A stretch of 64,000 bases of DNA from Phycisphaeraceae bacterium (GTDB taxonomy: Bacteria; Planctomycetota; Phycisphaerae; Phycisphaerales; Phycisphaeraceae): contig JADZCD010000057.1 of assembly GCA_020851735.1 (NCBI GenBank), forward strand, positions 50,908-114,907, in the 5' to 3' direction. The position numbers and the translations under genes were made by a program. Each line of letters opens with the position of its first letter. Positions within the stretch are counted from its first letter, which is position 1. The notes under the pieces were generated by a model. It was given only the letters and a program-made list of their open reading frames with translations, did not search any database and was not told the DNA's origin. Of the stretch, positions 17,153-25,180 are shown in pieces.

Positions 17153-19513
17153 ATGACTGATCAAACTCATTTGTTGCCGTGGATCGTGTTTGTTCCCTTT
17201 GCCGCGGCCCTGCTGGCCCTTTGGATAGGGCGCTGGCTGGGTCGGCGGACGGGGGTATTGATGGTGTTGGCGGCTGCGGCGTCGTTTGCCATGAGCGTGA
17301 TGCTGTTTGTCGGCGGTCTGGGAGGTGAGGGCATTTCCGGCGGGGCCAGGTATTTTGTGCCCTGGATGCCGGCGATGAACATCGGATTGGGGTTTCGGGG
17401 TGACCCGTTTGGTCTGTTTTTCGCGCTGCTGGTGTCGGGCATCGGTATTTTGGTGGGGATTTATTCGTTGAATTACATCGGCGCGGATTTAAGGCCCGCG
17501 CGGGTGGGGCGGTATTACGCAGCCCTGATCGCCTTTATGGGCTCGATGCTCGGCGTGGCCCTGGCCGACGACTTGATGCTGCTGTTTGTGTTCTGGGAAA
17601 TCACCAGCGTCACCTCGTTTCTGCTCATCGGCTTCTGGTACGAGCGTGACATTGCCCGCCGCGGCGCGATGACCGCCTTGCAGGTCACCGCTTTAGGCGG
17701 GCTGGTGATGATGGTCGGGTTCATCGTCGTGGGCGTGGTGACGGGCACGTTTTCCATCAGCGAATTGACGGGTGACCCGCAAAAGATTCAAAAACTGCTG
17801 GATTCTCCCCTGGCCCTGACGGCCCTGGCGCTAATCCTGGCCGGGGCGTTCACCAAATCCGCCCAGGTGCCGTTCCACTTCTGGCTGCCGGGAGCGATGG
17901 TGGCGCCGACGCCGGTGTCCACCTATCTGCACGCCGCCACGATGGTCAAGGCCGGCATCTTTCTGGTCGGACGCATGCTGCCGGTGTTCGGCAATCACCC
18001 GGCTTGGACTCCGGTGCTGGTGACCGTGGGGCTGGCGACGTTTGTCCTAGGGGCCTATCAGGCCGTGCGGGAGACGGACTTAAAAGGCATCCTGGCCCGC
18101 TCGACGGTTTCGACGCTGGGCATGGTGATGATGGTATACGGGCTAAAAGCCGCGGATCAGGACGCTCTGCAGATCCTCAATCACGCGGCCTACAAGGGCG
18201 GGCTGTTTCTGGTGGCGGGGATCATCGAACACGCCGCCCACACCCGCGACATTCGCAAGCTCGGCGGCTTGCGCAAGGACATGCCCATTACCTTCTGGCT
18301 GTGCGTGCTGACCGCGCTGTCGATGGCCGGCGTGCCGCCGTTTTTCGGGTTTTTGGCCAAGGAATCCTTGTATGGCGCCTTGCTGGCCAACGCGGAACTG
18401 GCTGCCCACCCGCAGGCACGCTGGTTGGTGATCGGGCTATGCGTATTGGCCAACGCCTGCATCTTCGCCGTCGCCTGCCGCCTGATTTTCGGCATTTTCC
18501 TGGGCAAAAAACCGGCTGACCTGGATCACGTCCACGAAGCCGCGCCAGGCCTGTGGGCCCCGGCCGCGGTGCTGGCGACTCTGGCGGTGGCGCTGGGGCT
18601 GGCCTATCCGCTGACGAGCTGGCTGGCCAATCATCTTTCTTCCGCGGGAGATGGTCATCTGCACGTGTCGCTGTGGCCTGAACACTGGGAACCCCTGACC
18701 CTTTCCGCCCTGACGATGGTCCTGGGCCTAGCGATCTATAAAGGTCGGACCCTGGTCGCCCAGCTTGCGCATCTGCTGGACAAGCGTGCGCACGGCAACG
18801 GGGCGCAGCAGGCCTGGGACGGCGGTATGGCTTTGGCCACCTGGGCGGGGGAAACCTTCAGCGCCCGCTGGCAGAGCGGTTCGCTGCGTTGGTATCTGGG
18901 CGCGGTGATGTCCGCCCTGGTAGGTCTGGTGGTGTACGGTTTGTATCGGGTGGGCATCGGCCTGGCGGAGATACAGGTCAACCTGCGGGAAATGTCCTGG
19001 TACGGGCTGGCGTTATGCGTTCTGCTGGGGATGGCGACCTGGATTCTGGCTACGGCCCGGACGCGTCTGGGAGCGGCGATCACCACCACCGCGGTGGGCT
19101 TTTTGGTTTCGCTGCTGTTTGTGGTCTACCGCTCGCCGGACATTCTTTTAACGCAGATTCTTATTGAAACCGTGTCCACGATTTTCTTTTTGCTGGTGGT
19201 GTATTTCATGCCGCCGTTTAAGAGAGAGCACCCCTCGCCGCCGCGCAAGCTGGTCAACCTGGGGATATCCGCCGCGGTGGGCGTGACGATCACGGTGCTT
19301 TTGCTGTTGTGCATGAGCCCGCCGTACCGCGAACTTCACAACCTGGGCGCCGGCTATCTGTCGCGCAGTCTGGCTGAGGGCGGCGGAGCTAACGCGGTAA
19401 ACGTGATCATCGTGGACATCCGGGCCATGGACACCAACGGGGAGATCACCGTGCTGGTGGTGGTCGGCTTGTGCGTCTACGGGCTGCTGCGGGCGCGAAG
19501 GAGGGCGGCATGA
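17153..19513 (+). CDS. mrpA: Mrp/Mnh cation:proton antiporter subunit A
   Basis: MrpA is the largest membrane subunit of the multi-protein Na+(K+)/H+ antiporter and is related to NuoL of complex I. The 786-residue protein has the NuoL-like core in the first 500 residues, including FWEITSVTSFLLIGFW, TKSAQVPFHFWLPGAMVAPTPVSTYLHAATMVKAGIFL, NHAAYKGGLFLVAGIIEHA and MAGVPPFFGFLAKE. The C-terminal third has more helices (MbhD/MbhE-like), with LLTQILIETVSTIFFLLVVYFMPP. It is the first gene of mrpABCDEFG; its stop overlaps the mrpB start as ATGA. The ATG start at 17153 is the only one that fits the N-terminal helix. Confidence 0.95.
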   Translation: MTDQTHLLPWIVFVPFAAALLALWIGRWLGRRTGVLMVLAAAASFAMSVMLFVGGLGGEGISGGARYFVPWMPAMNIGLGFRGDPFGLFFALLVSGIGILVGIYSLNYIGADLRPARVGRYYAALIAFMGSMLGVALADDLMLLFVFWEITSVTSFLLIGFWYERDIARRGAMTALQVTALGGLVMMVGFIVVGVVTGTFSISELTGDPQKIQKLLDSPLALTALALILAGAFTKSAQVPFHFWLPGAMVAPTPVSTYLHAATMVKAGIFLVGRMLPVFGNHPAWTPVLVTVGLATFVLGAYQAVRETDLKGILARSTVSTLGMVMMVYGLKAADQDALQILNHAAYKGGLFLVAGIIEHAAHTRDIRKLGGLRKDMPITFWLCVLTALSMAGVPPFFGFLAKESLYGALLANAELAAHPQARWLVIGLCVLANACIFAVACRLIFGIFLGKKPADLDHVHEAAPGLWAPAAVLATLAVALGLAYPLTSWLANHLSSAGDGHLHVSLWPEHWEPLTLSALTMVLGLAIYKGRTLVAQLAHLLDKRAHGNGAQQAWDGGMALATWAGETFSARWQSGSLRWYLGAVMSALVGLVVYGLYRVGIGLAEIQVNLREMSWYGLALCVLLGMATWILATARTRLGAAITTTAVGFLVSLLFVVYRSPDILLTQILIETVSTIFFLLVVYFMPPFKREHPSPPRKLVNLGISAAVGVTITVLLLLCMSPPYRELHNLGAGYLSRSLAEGGGANAVNVIIVDIRAMDTNGEITVLVVVGLCVYGLLRARRRAA

Positions 19514-19932
19514 CAAGCCAGGACGGTTCGCCCATTTTGCGCATGGTAGCTTGGTTCACGTTGCCTTTGACTTTGCTGGTGGCCGGTCGGATTTTTCTGC
19601 AAGGGCACGATCTGCCGGGCGGGGGCTTCATCGCCGGCGTCATGGCGGCCGCGGCCGGCACGATTTACCTGCTGGCGTTCGGCACGAAGAAGGCTGTCAA
19701 AGTGGTTTGGTGGCAGGTCGCGGCCGTGGGCCTGTTGATATCGCTGGCCACGGGGACGGTGCCGCTGCTGCTGGGCAAAGCTTACATGGACAACACGTTT
19801 TTGGATTTCCACCTGCCGCTGCTGGGCGCCCAGCACCTGCCGACCGCTACGTTTTTTGACCTAGGCGTCTTCCTGATCGTGCTGGGAACGCTCATGACGA
19901 TTTTTGTGGAACTGTCGCTCGAGAAGAAATAA
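19510..19932 (+). CDS. mrpB: Mrp/Mnh antiporter subunit B
   Basis: This is a small integral-membrane subunit, 140 residues, with the family block FLQGHDLPGGGFIAGVMAAAAGTIYLLAFG near residue 30 and the C-terminal FFDLGVFLIVLGTLMTIFVEL. Four helices are expected. The start ATG at 19510 overlaps the mrpA stop (ATGA), so translation is coupled; an upstream ATG at 19471 is within mrpA and unlikely. mrpC follows immediately after the stop codon. Confidence 0.93.
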   Translation: MTSQDGSPILRMVAWFTLPLTLLVAGRIFLQGHDLPGGGFIAGVMAAAAGTIYLLAFGTKKAVKVVWWQVAAVGLLISLATGTVPLLLGKAYMDNTFLDFHLPLLGAQHLPTATFFDLGVFLIVLGTLMTIFVELSLEKK

Positions 19933-20394
19933 ATGGAACTACCGTTAGCCCTGGTGATCGGCTTTCTGTTTGCGTGCGGGACGTACGCCATTCTGCGCCC
20001 CAACCTCATCCGGGTGGTGCTGGGCTTTGGGATGTATTCCAACGCGGTGAACCTGCTGATGATCGTCTGCGGCGGGTATGCCAAGAGCACGGCCGCGCCG
20101 TTCGTGGCCGACGCCAAGCAGACCGCCGGCCTGATGGACCCGCTTCCGCCGGACATCATTCTGACGGCCATCGTGATCAGCTTTGCGGTCGGCGCCCTCT
20201 TTCTGATCGTCTGCTACCGCGTTTACCTAGACCACGGCACGGACAATCCCGAGGAATTGCCGCAGGACGACCCGGCCGAAGAGGCCGGCGGCATCGGGTT
20301 TTTCGGCGCGGGGGGTTACGTGGCTCCTTCCAGCGGGCACGAACCGGGCTCGCACGCTTCGCCCTCCACTCCCCATGCCATGAAGGCTGTTTGA
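19933..20394 (+). CDS. mrpC: Mrp/Mnh antiporter subunit C
   Basis: MrpC is the NuoK-like subunit. Three helices are visible: LALVIGFLFACGTYAIL, IRVVLGFGMYSNAVNLLMIVCGG and DIILTAIVISFAVGALFLIVCYRVY, with DPLPPDIILTAIVIS as the family signature near residue 70. The protein is 153 residues. The last 45 or so, rich in Asp, Gly and Pro, form a soluble tail longer than in many MrpC proteins. It starts directly after the mrpB stop and is followed by mrpD after 3 bp. Confidence 0.93.
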   Translation: MELPLALVIGFLFACGTYAILRPNLIRVVLGFGMYSNAVNLLMIVCGGYAKSTAAPFVADAKQTAGLMDPLPPDIILTAIVISFAVGALFLIVCYRVYLDHGTDNPEELPQDDPAEEAGGIGFFGAGGYVAPSSGHEPGSHASPSTPHAMKAV

Positions 20395-20397
20395 AAC

Positions 20398-22005
20398 ATG
20401 AATCATCTGATCGCGGTCATTCTGGTGCCCTTTATCACCGCCATGGTGACAGCCCTGCTTAACGGCTGGCCGCGGCTGGAGAAGGCGGTGAGCCTGCTGT
20501 CCTGCCTGGGCCTGACGGCCTACGTGTTCTGGCTCACGGGGTACGTGGACCAGCACGGCATCCAGGTGTCGATGATCGGCGGATATGCCGCGCCGTTCGG
20601 CATCGCCTTCGTGGCTGACCGGTTGGCGTGCATCATGCTCTGCCTGTCGATGGGCGTCGGCTCGGTGGCGATGGTGTATTCGATGTGGACCGCCACCACG
20701 ACGCAGCAGAAGTACTTTTTCTATCCGCTGTTTCACGTGGTGCTGCTGGGCGTGAACTGGGCGTTTATCACCGGGGACCTGTTCAACCTCTTCGTGGCTT
20801 ACGAAGTGATGCTGATCGGGTCCTACGGCATGATGATGGTCGGAGCCAGCAAGGCCCAGGTTCGCCAGACGATGAAGTACGTGGCGATCAACATCGTTGG
20901 CGGGTCGCTGTTCGTGGTGGGCATCGCGTTCATTTACGCCACGGTGGGCACGGTGAACATGGCGGACCTGGCGGTGCGCACGGCCGCTCTGCCCCCCGCG
21001 CGGGCGGGGATGGTGACGGTGGCGTCGCTGGTGCTGCTGGTGGTTTTTGCCTTAAAAGCCGCGGCTTTTCCGGTGTTTTTCTGGCTGCCGGACTCGTATC
21101 CGGTGGTCCCGCCGGGAGTCAACGGCTACTTCGCGGGCCTGCTCACCAAGGTGGGCGTGTATTCGCTGCTGCGGATGTTCGTGATGGTCTTCCGCCAGGA
21201 CGGACACGAAATGGCCACGCAGATTCTGCTGGTCATGTCCGGCTTCACCATGCTGCTGGGCGTCTTGGGGGCGATGTGCCAGTGGGACATTCGGCGGATA
21301 CTTTCCTGGCACATCATCAGCCAGGTCGGCTACATGGTCATGGGCGTGGGTTTGTCCGCCAACTCCGCCATCGCCCAGATGGCCATCGCCGGGACGATTT
21401 TTTACGTGGTTCACCACATCGTGGTTAAAAGCAGCTTATTTCTGGTCGGCGGCATCGCCGAGCGGGTGACGGGCACGCAGCAGCTCAAACAAATGGGCGG
21501 AGCCTTGGACATCGCCCCCGGCGTGGCGGGATTTTTCCTAATCGCGGGGTTGTCGCTGGCGGGTATGCCGCCGTTTTCAGGCTTTATGAGTAAGTTTGTT
21601 CTGCTGCGCGCGGGGGTGACGGGCGGCAACTGGGTGGTGGTGTTCGTGGCGGTGATCACCAGCTTTTTCACGCTGTATTCGATGAGCAAAATCTGGAATT
21701 ACGCCTTCTGGCGTGAGCGTAGTCGGCCGTGGGCCGGTCAGTCCTACCGCGGCATGATGGTGCCCACGGGCGTGCTGATCGCCTTCACCATTGTGCTCGG
21801 TTTATTCGCCCAGCCGTTCCTGCGCCTGGCAGCCGACGCCGCGGACGACGTGATTGATCCCCGCGCCTACATTCAGGCGGTGCTGGGCCCCGGCTCGTGG
21901 ACGCCGTCGCTGACGGAGGGAAAAGGCGAGCCCGGTACATCTTTGGCGGCATGGGACAGCGTCGCCCAAGCCAGTCCCGGTCGGCTGGAAGGGAGCGTGC
22001 CATGA
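20398..22005 (+). CDS. mrpD: Mrp/Mnh antiporter subunit D
   Basis: MrpD is a NuoM/NuoN-like proton-channel subunit, 535 residues with about 14 helices. Visible blocks are FNLFVAYEVMLIGSYGMMMVG near residue 130, ALKAAAFPVFFWLPDSYPVVPPGVNGYFAGLLTKVGVYSLLRMF near 220, RILSWHIISQVGYMVMGVG near 300, HHIVVKSSLFLVGGIAERVTG near 340 and LAGMPPFSGFMSKFVLLRAG near 390. The Glu in the AYE segment and the Lys in LLTK and FALK positions are the expected charged residues inside the membrane. Its stop overlaps the mrpE start. Confidence 0.95.
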   Translation: MNHLIAVILVPFITAMVTALLNGWPRLEKAVSLLSCLGLTAYVFWLTGYVDQHGIQVSMIGGYAAPFGIAFVADRLACIMLCLSMGVGSVAMVYSMWTATTTQQKYFFYPLFHVVLLGVNWAFITGDLFNLFVAYEVMLIGSYGMMMVGASKAQVRQTMKYVAINIVGGSLFVVGIAFIYATVGTVNMADLAVRTAALPPARAGMVTVASLVLLVVFALKAAAFPVFFWLPDSYPVVPPGVNGYFAGLLTKVGVYSLLRMFVMVFRQDGHEMATQILLVMSGFTMLLGVLGAMCQWDIRRILSWHIISQVGYMVMGVGLSANSAIAQMAIAGTIFYVVHHIVVKSSLFLVGGIAERVTGTQQLKQMGGALDIAPGVAGFFLIAGLSLAGMPPFSGFMSKFVLLRAGVTGGNWVVVFVAVITSFFTLYSMSKIWNYAFWRERSRPWAGQSYRGMMVPTGVLIAFTIVLGLFAQPFLRLAADAADDVIDPRAYIQAVLGPGSWTPSLTEGKGEPGTSLAAWDSVAQASPGRLEGSVP

Positions 22006-22373
22006 TCCGTTTGCTCTATTTAGTCCGCTATTTTTTCATTTTTCTGCGCGAGCTGACGCTGGCCACCTGGGCGGTGACCAAGTTGGTCCTGGCGCCCCAC
22101 CCGCGGCTGCGCCCGGGCTTCGTGGCGTTTCCCATGGAGACCCGCTCGGATCTGGAGATCACCGCTCTGGCCAATTCCATCACTCTTACGCCCGGCACCA
22201 TCTCCGTGCACGTTGAGCGCGGGCAGGGCGTGCTGGTGATCCACGCCATCGACATCGGCGACGACCCGCAATCGGTGCGCGACAGCATCAAGAACGCCTT
22301 GGAAAACAATATTCTTAAGTGGACCCGGCCGCGCCCCCGGAATAGTCCCCCGCGCCAAGGAGCCCAGGCATGA
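22002..22373 (+). CDS. mrpE: Mrp/Mnh antiporter subunit E
   Basis: This 123-residue membrane protein has one or two N-terminal helices (LLYLVRYFFIFLRELTLATWAVTKLVL) and the family block LANSITLTPGTISVHVERGQGVLVIHAIDIGD near residue 63, which is diagnostic of MrpE. The start ATG at 22002 overlaps the mrpD stop; an upstream ATG in mrpD can be ignored. The Arg/Pro-rich last 15 residues are encoded by CGCCCCCGGAATAGTCCCCC, possibly a worn copy of the TTCCGGGGG repeat. The stop overlaps the mrpF start. Confidence 0.93.
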   Translation: MIRLLYLVRYFFIFLRELTLATWAVTKLVLAPHPRLRPGFVAFPMETRSDLEITALANSITLTPGTISVHVERGQGVLVIHAIDIGDDPQSVRDSIKNALENNILKWTRPRPRNSPPRQGAQA

Positions 22374-22645
22374 GCGCCCTGCTGTCCCTCACCTGCACCT
22401 TAAGTCTGGCCGGTTTGTTGGTCGCCGCCGGCATGTGCCTGTATCGCATGCTCATTGGGCCCCAGGCGGCTGATCGGGCGATCGCCTTTGACACGCTGTC
22501 AGCCATTTTCGTGGGCATCATCGCGGTGTTGTGCATCGGGTGGAACTCGGTGCTTTATTTTGACGCGGTCTGGATTCTGACCTTGGTCGGCTTCCTGGGT
22601 TCCGCGTCCATCGCCCGGTACCTGGAGAAAGGGCGGGTGTTCTAG
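22370..22645 (+). CDS. mrpF: Mrp/Mnh antiporter subunit F
   Basis: A 91-residue, three-helix membrane subunit. Visible are LSLAGLLVAAGMCLYRMLIGPQAADRAIAFDTLSAIFVGIIAVLCIGW and DAVWILTLVGFLGSASIARYLEKG, the usual MrpF pattern with GPxxxDRxxAxD near residue 30. It overlaps mrpE at its start (ATGA) and mrpG by one base at its stop. Confidence 0.93.
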   Translation: MSALLSLTCTLSLAGLLVAAGMCLYRMLIGPQAADRAIAFDTLSAIFVGIIAVLCIGWNSVLYFDAVWILTLVGFLGSASIARYLEKGRVF

Positions 22646-23019
22646 TGGAAGCCTTCAAGGACATTTTTACTTCCCTGCTGCTCTTGTCCGGCACGTTTCT
22701 GATGGTGGTGACGGCTGTGGGCCTGCTGCGGTTTCCCGACGTATTCTGCCGGATGCACGCGGCCGGCAAAGCCGGGACGATGGGCATCGGGCTGCTCATC
22801 CTGGCCCCGGTGGTCTATTTCAGCGGGACGGACAACAGCGTGACCTTTCCCGGCTTGGCGGCGATCCTCTTTCAATTCCTGACCACGCCGGCGGCCACGC
22901 ATCTCCTGGCCCACGCCTGTTACGTGCGAAGTTATCCGCTCTCCGAGCGCACCGCCGTGGATGAACTTAAGGGCTATCTGCCCTCGCGCCCGGACCCGCA
23001 CTACGGCGGGCAGGAATAA
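22645..23019 (+). CDS. mrpG: Mrp/Mnh antiporter subunit G
   Basis: MrpG is the last subunit of the antiporter complex, 124 residues. It has FKDIFTSLLLLSGTFLMVVTAVGLLRFPDVFCRMHAAGKAGTMGIGLLILAP, with LLRFPDxxxRxHAxxKxxTxG as the family signature. Three helices are expected, followed by a soluble tail. The start is a GTG at 22645 that shares its first base with the mrpF stop codon TAG. It ends the operon; the HIT gene follows after 37 bp and may be co-transcribed. Confidence 0.93.
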   Translation: MEAFKDIFTSLLLLSGTFLMVVTAVGLLRFPDVFCRMHAAGKAGTMGIGLLILAPVVYFSGTDNSVTFPGLAAILFQFLTTPAATHLLAHACYVRSYPLSERTAVDELKGYLPSRPDPHYGGQE

Positions 23020-23056
23020 TGCGCTATTGCCCCAAGGTCCGCCCTTGAGCTAGGCT

Positions 23057-23626
23057 ATGGCCATGAGCCAGCAAACCCTATGGGCGCCGTGGCGGATGGA
23101 ATACATTCGCCAACTGGACGGGGAAGCGAAAATCAGCGAACGGGGATGTTTCCTCTGTGAAGCGGCCGCCGCCGGCGCGATTCCGACCACGCCCACCGCG
23201 TCGCCGGCGATGACCGAAGCAGGGCGGAAGAAACTGGTGTTGTGGCAGGATGAGCGGGGGATGATTCTGCTTAATCGTTATCCCTACACCAGCGGGCATC
23301 TGCTCGTGGCCAGCAATGAACATCTGGCGGATCTGACGGATCTTTCCGCCGCGCAACGCGCGGGACTGATGGAGCTGACCGCCTTGGCTGAGGAAGTCGT
23401 GCGGACAGCCTTTAATCCGCAGGGAATCAACATCGGCATCAACTTAGGCCGCTGCGCCGGCGCCGGCTTGCCGGGCCATCTGCACGTGCACGTCGTGCCA
23501 CGCTGGAACGGCGACACCAACTTCATGCAGGTGGTCGGGCAGGTGCGGGTGATCCCGCAGGCGGTGGAGGAAAGCTACGACCTCTTAGCCCAGGCTTTGG
23601 CGGGGATTCGCAAGCAGCAGACGTAA
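23057..23626 (+). CDS. HIT family nucleotide-binding protein
   Basis: This 189-residue cytoplasmic protein has the histidine triad GHLHVHVVPRWNGD near residue 140 and the paired block LNRYPYTSGHLLVASNEHLADLTDL near 75. This pattern (WAPWRMEYI at the start, FCL/CE with a cysteine pair) fits the Ap4A phosphorylase-like branch of the HIT family, which hydrolyses or phosphorolyses dinucleotide polyphosphates. The exact substrate is not visible. The start ATG at 23057 gives MAMSQQTLWAPW; the second ATG at 23063 is also possible. It lies 37 bp after mrpG on the same strand. Confidence 0.88.
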   Translation: MAMSQQTLWAPWRMEYIRQLDGEAKISERGCFLCEAAAAGAIPTTPTASPAMTEAGRKKLVLWQDERGMILLNRYPYTSGHLLVASNEHLADLTDLSAAQRAGLMELTALAEEVVRTAFNPQGINIGINLGRCAGAGLPGHLHVHVVPRWNGDTNFMQVVGQVRVIPQAVEESYDLLAQALAGIRKQQT

Positions 23627-23650
23627 GCGCTCGACGGCAACTTGATCGCT

Positions 23651-23881
23651 TTATTCCCGTTCGCCGGTCCAGGTGGCCACCATTCTGACTTTCCGAACGC
23701 TGTCGATCCCCGTCAGCGCCAGAACGAGCAATTCAAACTCGCCATGCGACAGGTCCAGAGCTTGGGCCTGGGGCACGCAGGGGCGCCGGTGAACCTTGGA
23801 AGCCAACACCACACGCCCGACGGTCGGCCGGGCGTGACGGTGGGACTGGCGTGCCATATCAGGGGTAGAAGTGGGGGACAC
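23651..23881 (-). CDS. Possible small protein downstream of the PilZ gene
   Basis: This frame encodes up to 76 residues and starts with a GTG two bases after the PilZ stop codon, an arrangement that would suit translational coupling. The middle (GRVVLASKVHRRPCVPQAQALDLSHGEFELLVLALTGIDSVRKVRMVATW) looks protein-like, but I recognise no family. An internal ATG (MARQSHRH) is another start. It may be non-coding. Confidence 0.4.
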   Translation of the reverse strand: MSPTSTPDMARQSHRHARPTVGRVVLASKVHRRPCVPQAQALDLSHGEFELLVLALTGIDSVRKVRMVATWTGERE

Positions 23882-23883
23882 GA

Positions 23884-24246
23884 TCAGGCGGCCGTTTTGC
23901 CGGTCAGGCGGATGCCGATCTCATGGGTTTCCTGGTTATGCCGGCAGCGGACCACTTCGCCGTAGACGTCGAATCCGCGCTCCGGCCCGTGCGGCGGAAA
24001 GAAAAGCGTGATCGTCGAACCCTGCTCGATGGGTTCCTGGCTGGTGGCCCCGACGCCCAAATCGGAGATATCGTGCAGCAACAGCGAACAGATGTGGTTC
24101 TGCCGGCCGTCCTGCGTTGTTTCGCAGTGGACGGCAGTGACCCGCCCCGCGGCTGAGAAGCGCGGCACCGCCCGGCGTTCAAAGGGAATCACGTCCTGCT
24201 CCGCGTGATCGACCAGGGTCAGAGGCTTGGCGGGCATGGAAGACAT
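23884..24246 (-). CDS. PilZ domain protein (c-di-GMP receptor candidate)
   Basis: The 120-residue protein has ERRAVPRFSAAGRV near residue 23, a match to the RxxxR part of the PilZ c-di-GMP site, and DISDLGVGATS near 60, the D/NxSxxG part, then a beta-barrel ending FDVYGEVVRCRHNQETHEIGIRL. It probably binds cyclic di-GMP. The window also encodes a GGDEF protein at 45.8 kb, but no direct link can be read from the sequence. Upstream is 286 bp of non-coding DNA shared with ridA. Confidence 0.82.
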   Translation of the reverse strand: MSSMPAKPLTLVDHAEQDVIPFERRAVPRFSAAGRVTAVHCETTQDGRQNHICSLLLHDISDLGVGATSQEPIEQGSTITLFFPPHGPERGFDVYGEVVRCRHNQETHEIGIRLTGKTAA

Positions 24247-24532
24247 GTTTGGGCTCCCGTAGAGCGGTTGGCTCTTTAGGGAGGCATCGGCGTTATAGAA
24301 GGAACGGTTTACCTAGATTGACATTTTTGGCAGCGATTTTCTGGGTTTGACCCGGGAGTTAACGGAAATCCACAGAGTCGCGGAATGGTGATTTGGCCCC
24401 CAGATCCCAGTCCCCAGCCTCCCCAATTTGATTCGCCGTTGTTCACTTCCAGGGGCCTGCTTCCGGGGGCGGGGCTTTTCTTAGCGTGGGGGATTGGTAT
24501 GTTCTAGGACCTTTTAAATCAGGGAGACAGCC
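24247..24532. other. Divergent intergenic region between PilZ gene and ridA
   Basis: No gene is seen. It holds a C/A-rich tract at 24401-24427 and two TTCCGGGGG-type units near ridA. Promoters for both genes should lie here; I cannot identify them with confidence. Confidence 0.5.
24444..24475 (+). repeat. TTCCGGGGG array upstream of ridA
   Basis: ACTTCCAGGGGCC and GCTTCCGGGGGCGGGGC, with the G-rich strand in the ridA sense direction, 58-90 bp before the start codon. Confidence 0.7.
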
Positions 24533-24925
24533 ATGGCCCAGCGGCAGAACATTTCCTCGGGTTCCAAATATGAGCCGACGATCGGCTTTTCACGCGGGGT
24601 GAAGGCGGGCGGGATCATCGCCATCTCCGGCACAGCCCCCATCGGGGCCGACGGCAAGCTGGCCGGCCCCGGCGACGTCTACCTGCAGACCAAGCGCTGC
24701 ATCGAAATCGCCTCCGCCACCCTGGAAAAGGCCGGCGCCAGCCTCAAGGACGTGGTCCGCACCCGCCTGTTCCTGACCAACATCAAGGAATGGGAAAAAG
24801 CCGCCCAAGCCCACGGCGAAGCGTTCGGCAGCATACGCCCTGCCTGCACGTTCGTACAAGTGGCCGCGCTGATTGATCCGGCTTGGCTTATCGAGATGGA
24901 ATTCGACGCCGTGACCGGCGGATGA
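24533..24925 (+). CDS. RidA family (YjgF/YER057c) protein
   Basis: RidA-family proteins hydrolyse reactive enamine/imine intermediates made by PLP enzymes; some members do other jobs. The 130-residue protein has GVKAGGIIAISGTAPIGADGKLAGPGD near residue 24, QTKRCIEIASATLEKAGASLKDVVRTRLFLTNIKEW in the middle, and IRPACTFVQVAALIDPAWLIEMEFDAV at the end, holding the key Arg. GGGAGA lies 6 nt before the ATG. It is monocistronic and followed by a 255-bp repeat-rich gap. Confidence 0.9.
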   Translation: MAQRQNISSGSKYEPTIGFSRGVKAGGIIAISGTAPIGADGKLAGPGDVYLQTKRCIEIASATLEKAGASLKDVVRTRLFLTNIKEWEKAAQAHGEAFGSIRPACTFVQVAALIDPAWLIEMEFDAVTGG

Positions 24926-24969
24926 ATCGGGCGATGTGGCCAAGGGGTGATTCGCCGAAGTGACGACCT

Positions 24970-24996
24970 CAACGAGCCGCGCGCGTCAGCAAGCGG
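24970..24996 (-). repeat. 27-bp repeat, copy 3 (reverse orientation)
   Basis: This is the exact reverse complement of 6461-6487. Here it is intergenic, between ridA and the ferric-reductase-like gene, 40 bp from the hairpin at 25032-25066 and about 90 bp from a worn CTTCCGCCCCCGGGAG sequence at 25084. Confidence 0.85.
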
Positions 24997-25031
24997 AGCA
25001 TGGTTTCCTGTTCCCGGCAGTCGGTCGCACG

Positions 25032-25066
25032 GGTGCCACACATCAGGCCGAAGGCTGATGTGTGCA
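25032..25066. repeat. GGGTGCCACACA palindrome family, copy 2
   Basis: CACACATCA at 25037-25045 pairs with TGATGTGTG at 25056-25064, with GCC/GGC inside. The left side, GGGTGCCACACATCA, differs by one base from the reversed right side of the hairpin at 5630-5673. Confidence 0.6.
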
Positions 25067-25180
25067 TTTCTAACCGCTCCTCCGCTTCCGCCCCCGGGAG
25101 CGATCTGATTTCGGTGAGCCGCGTCGTCCTCGACCGAACCACGAAGCGGCCATGAGCAGCGGCAGAACAGCAACAAGCCA

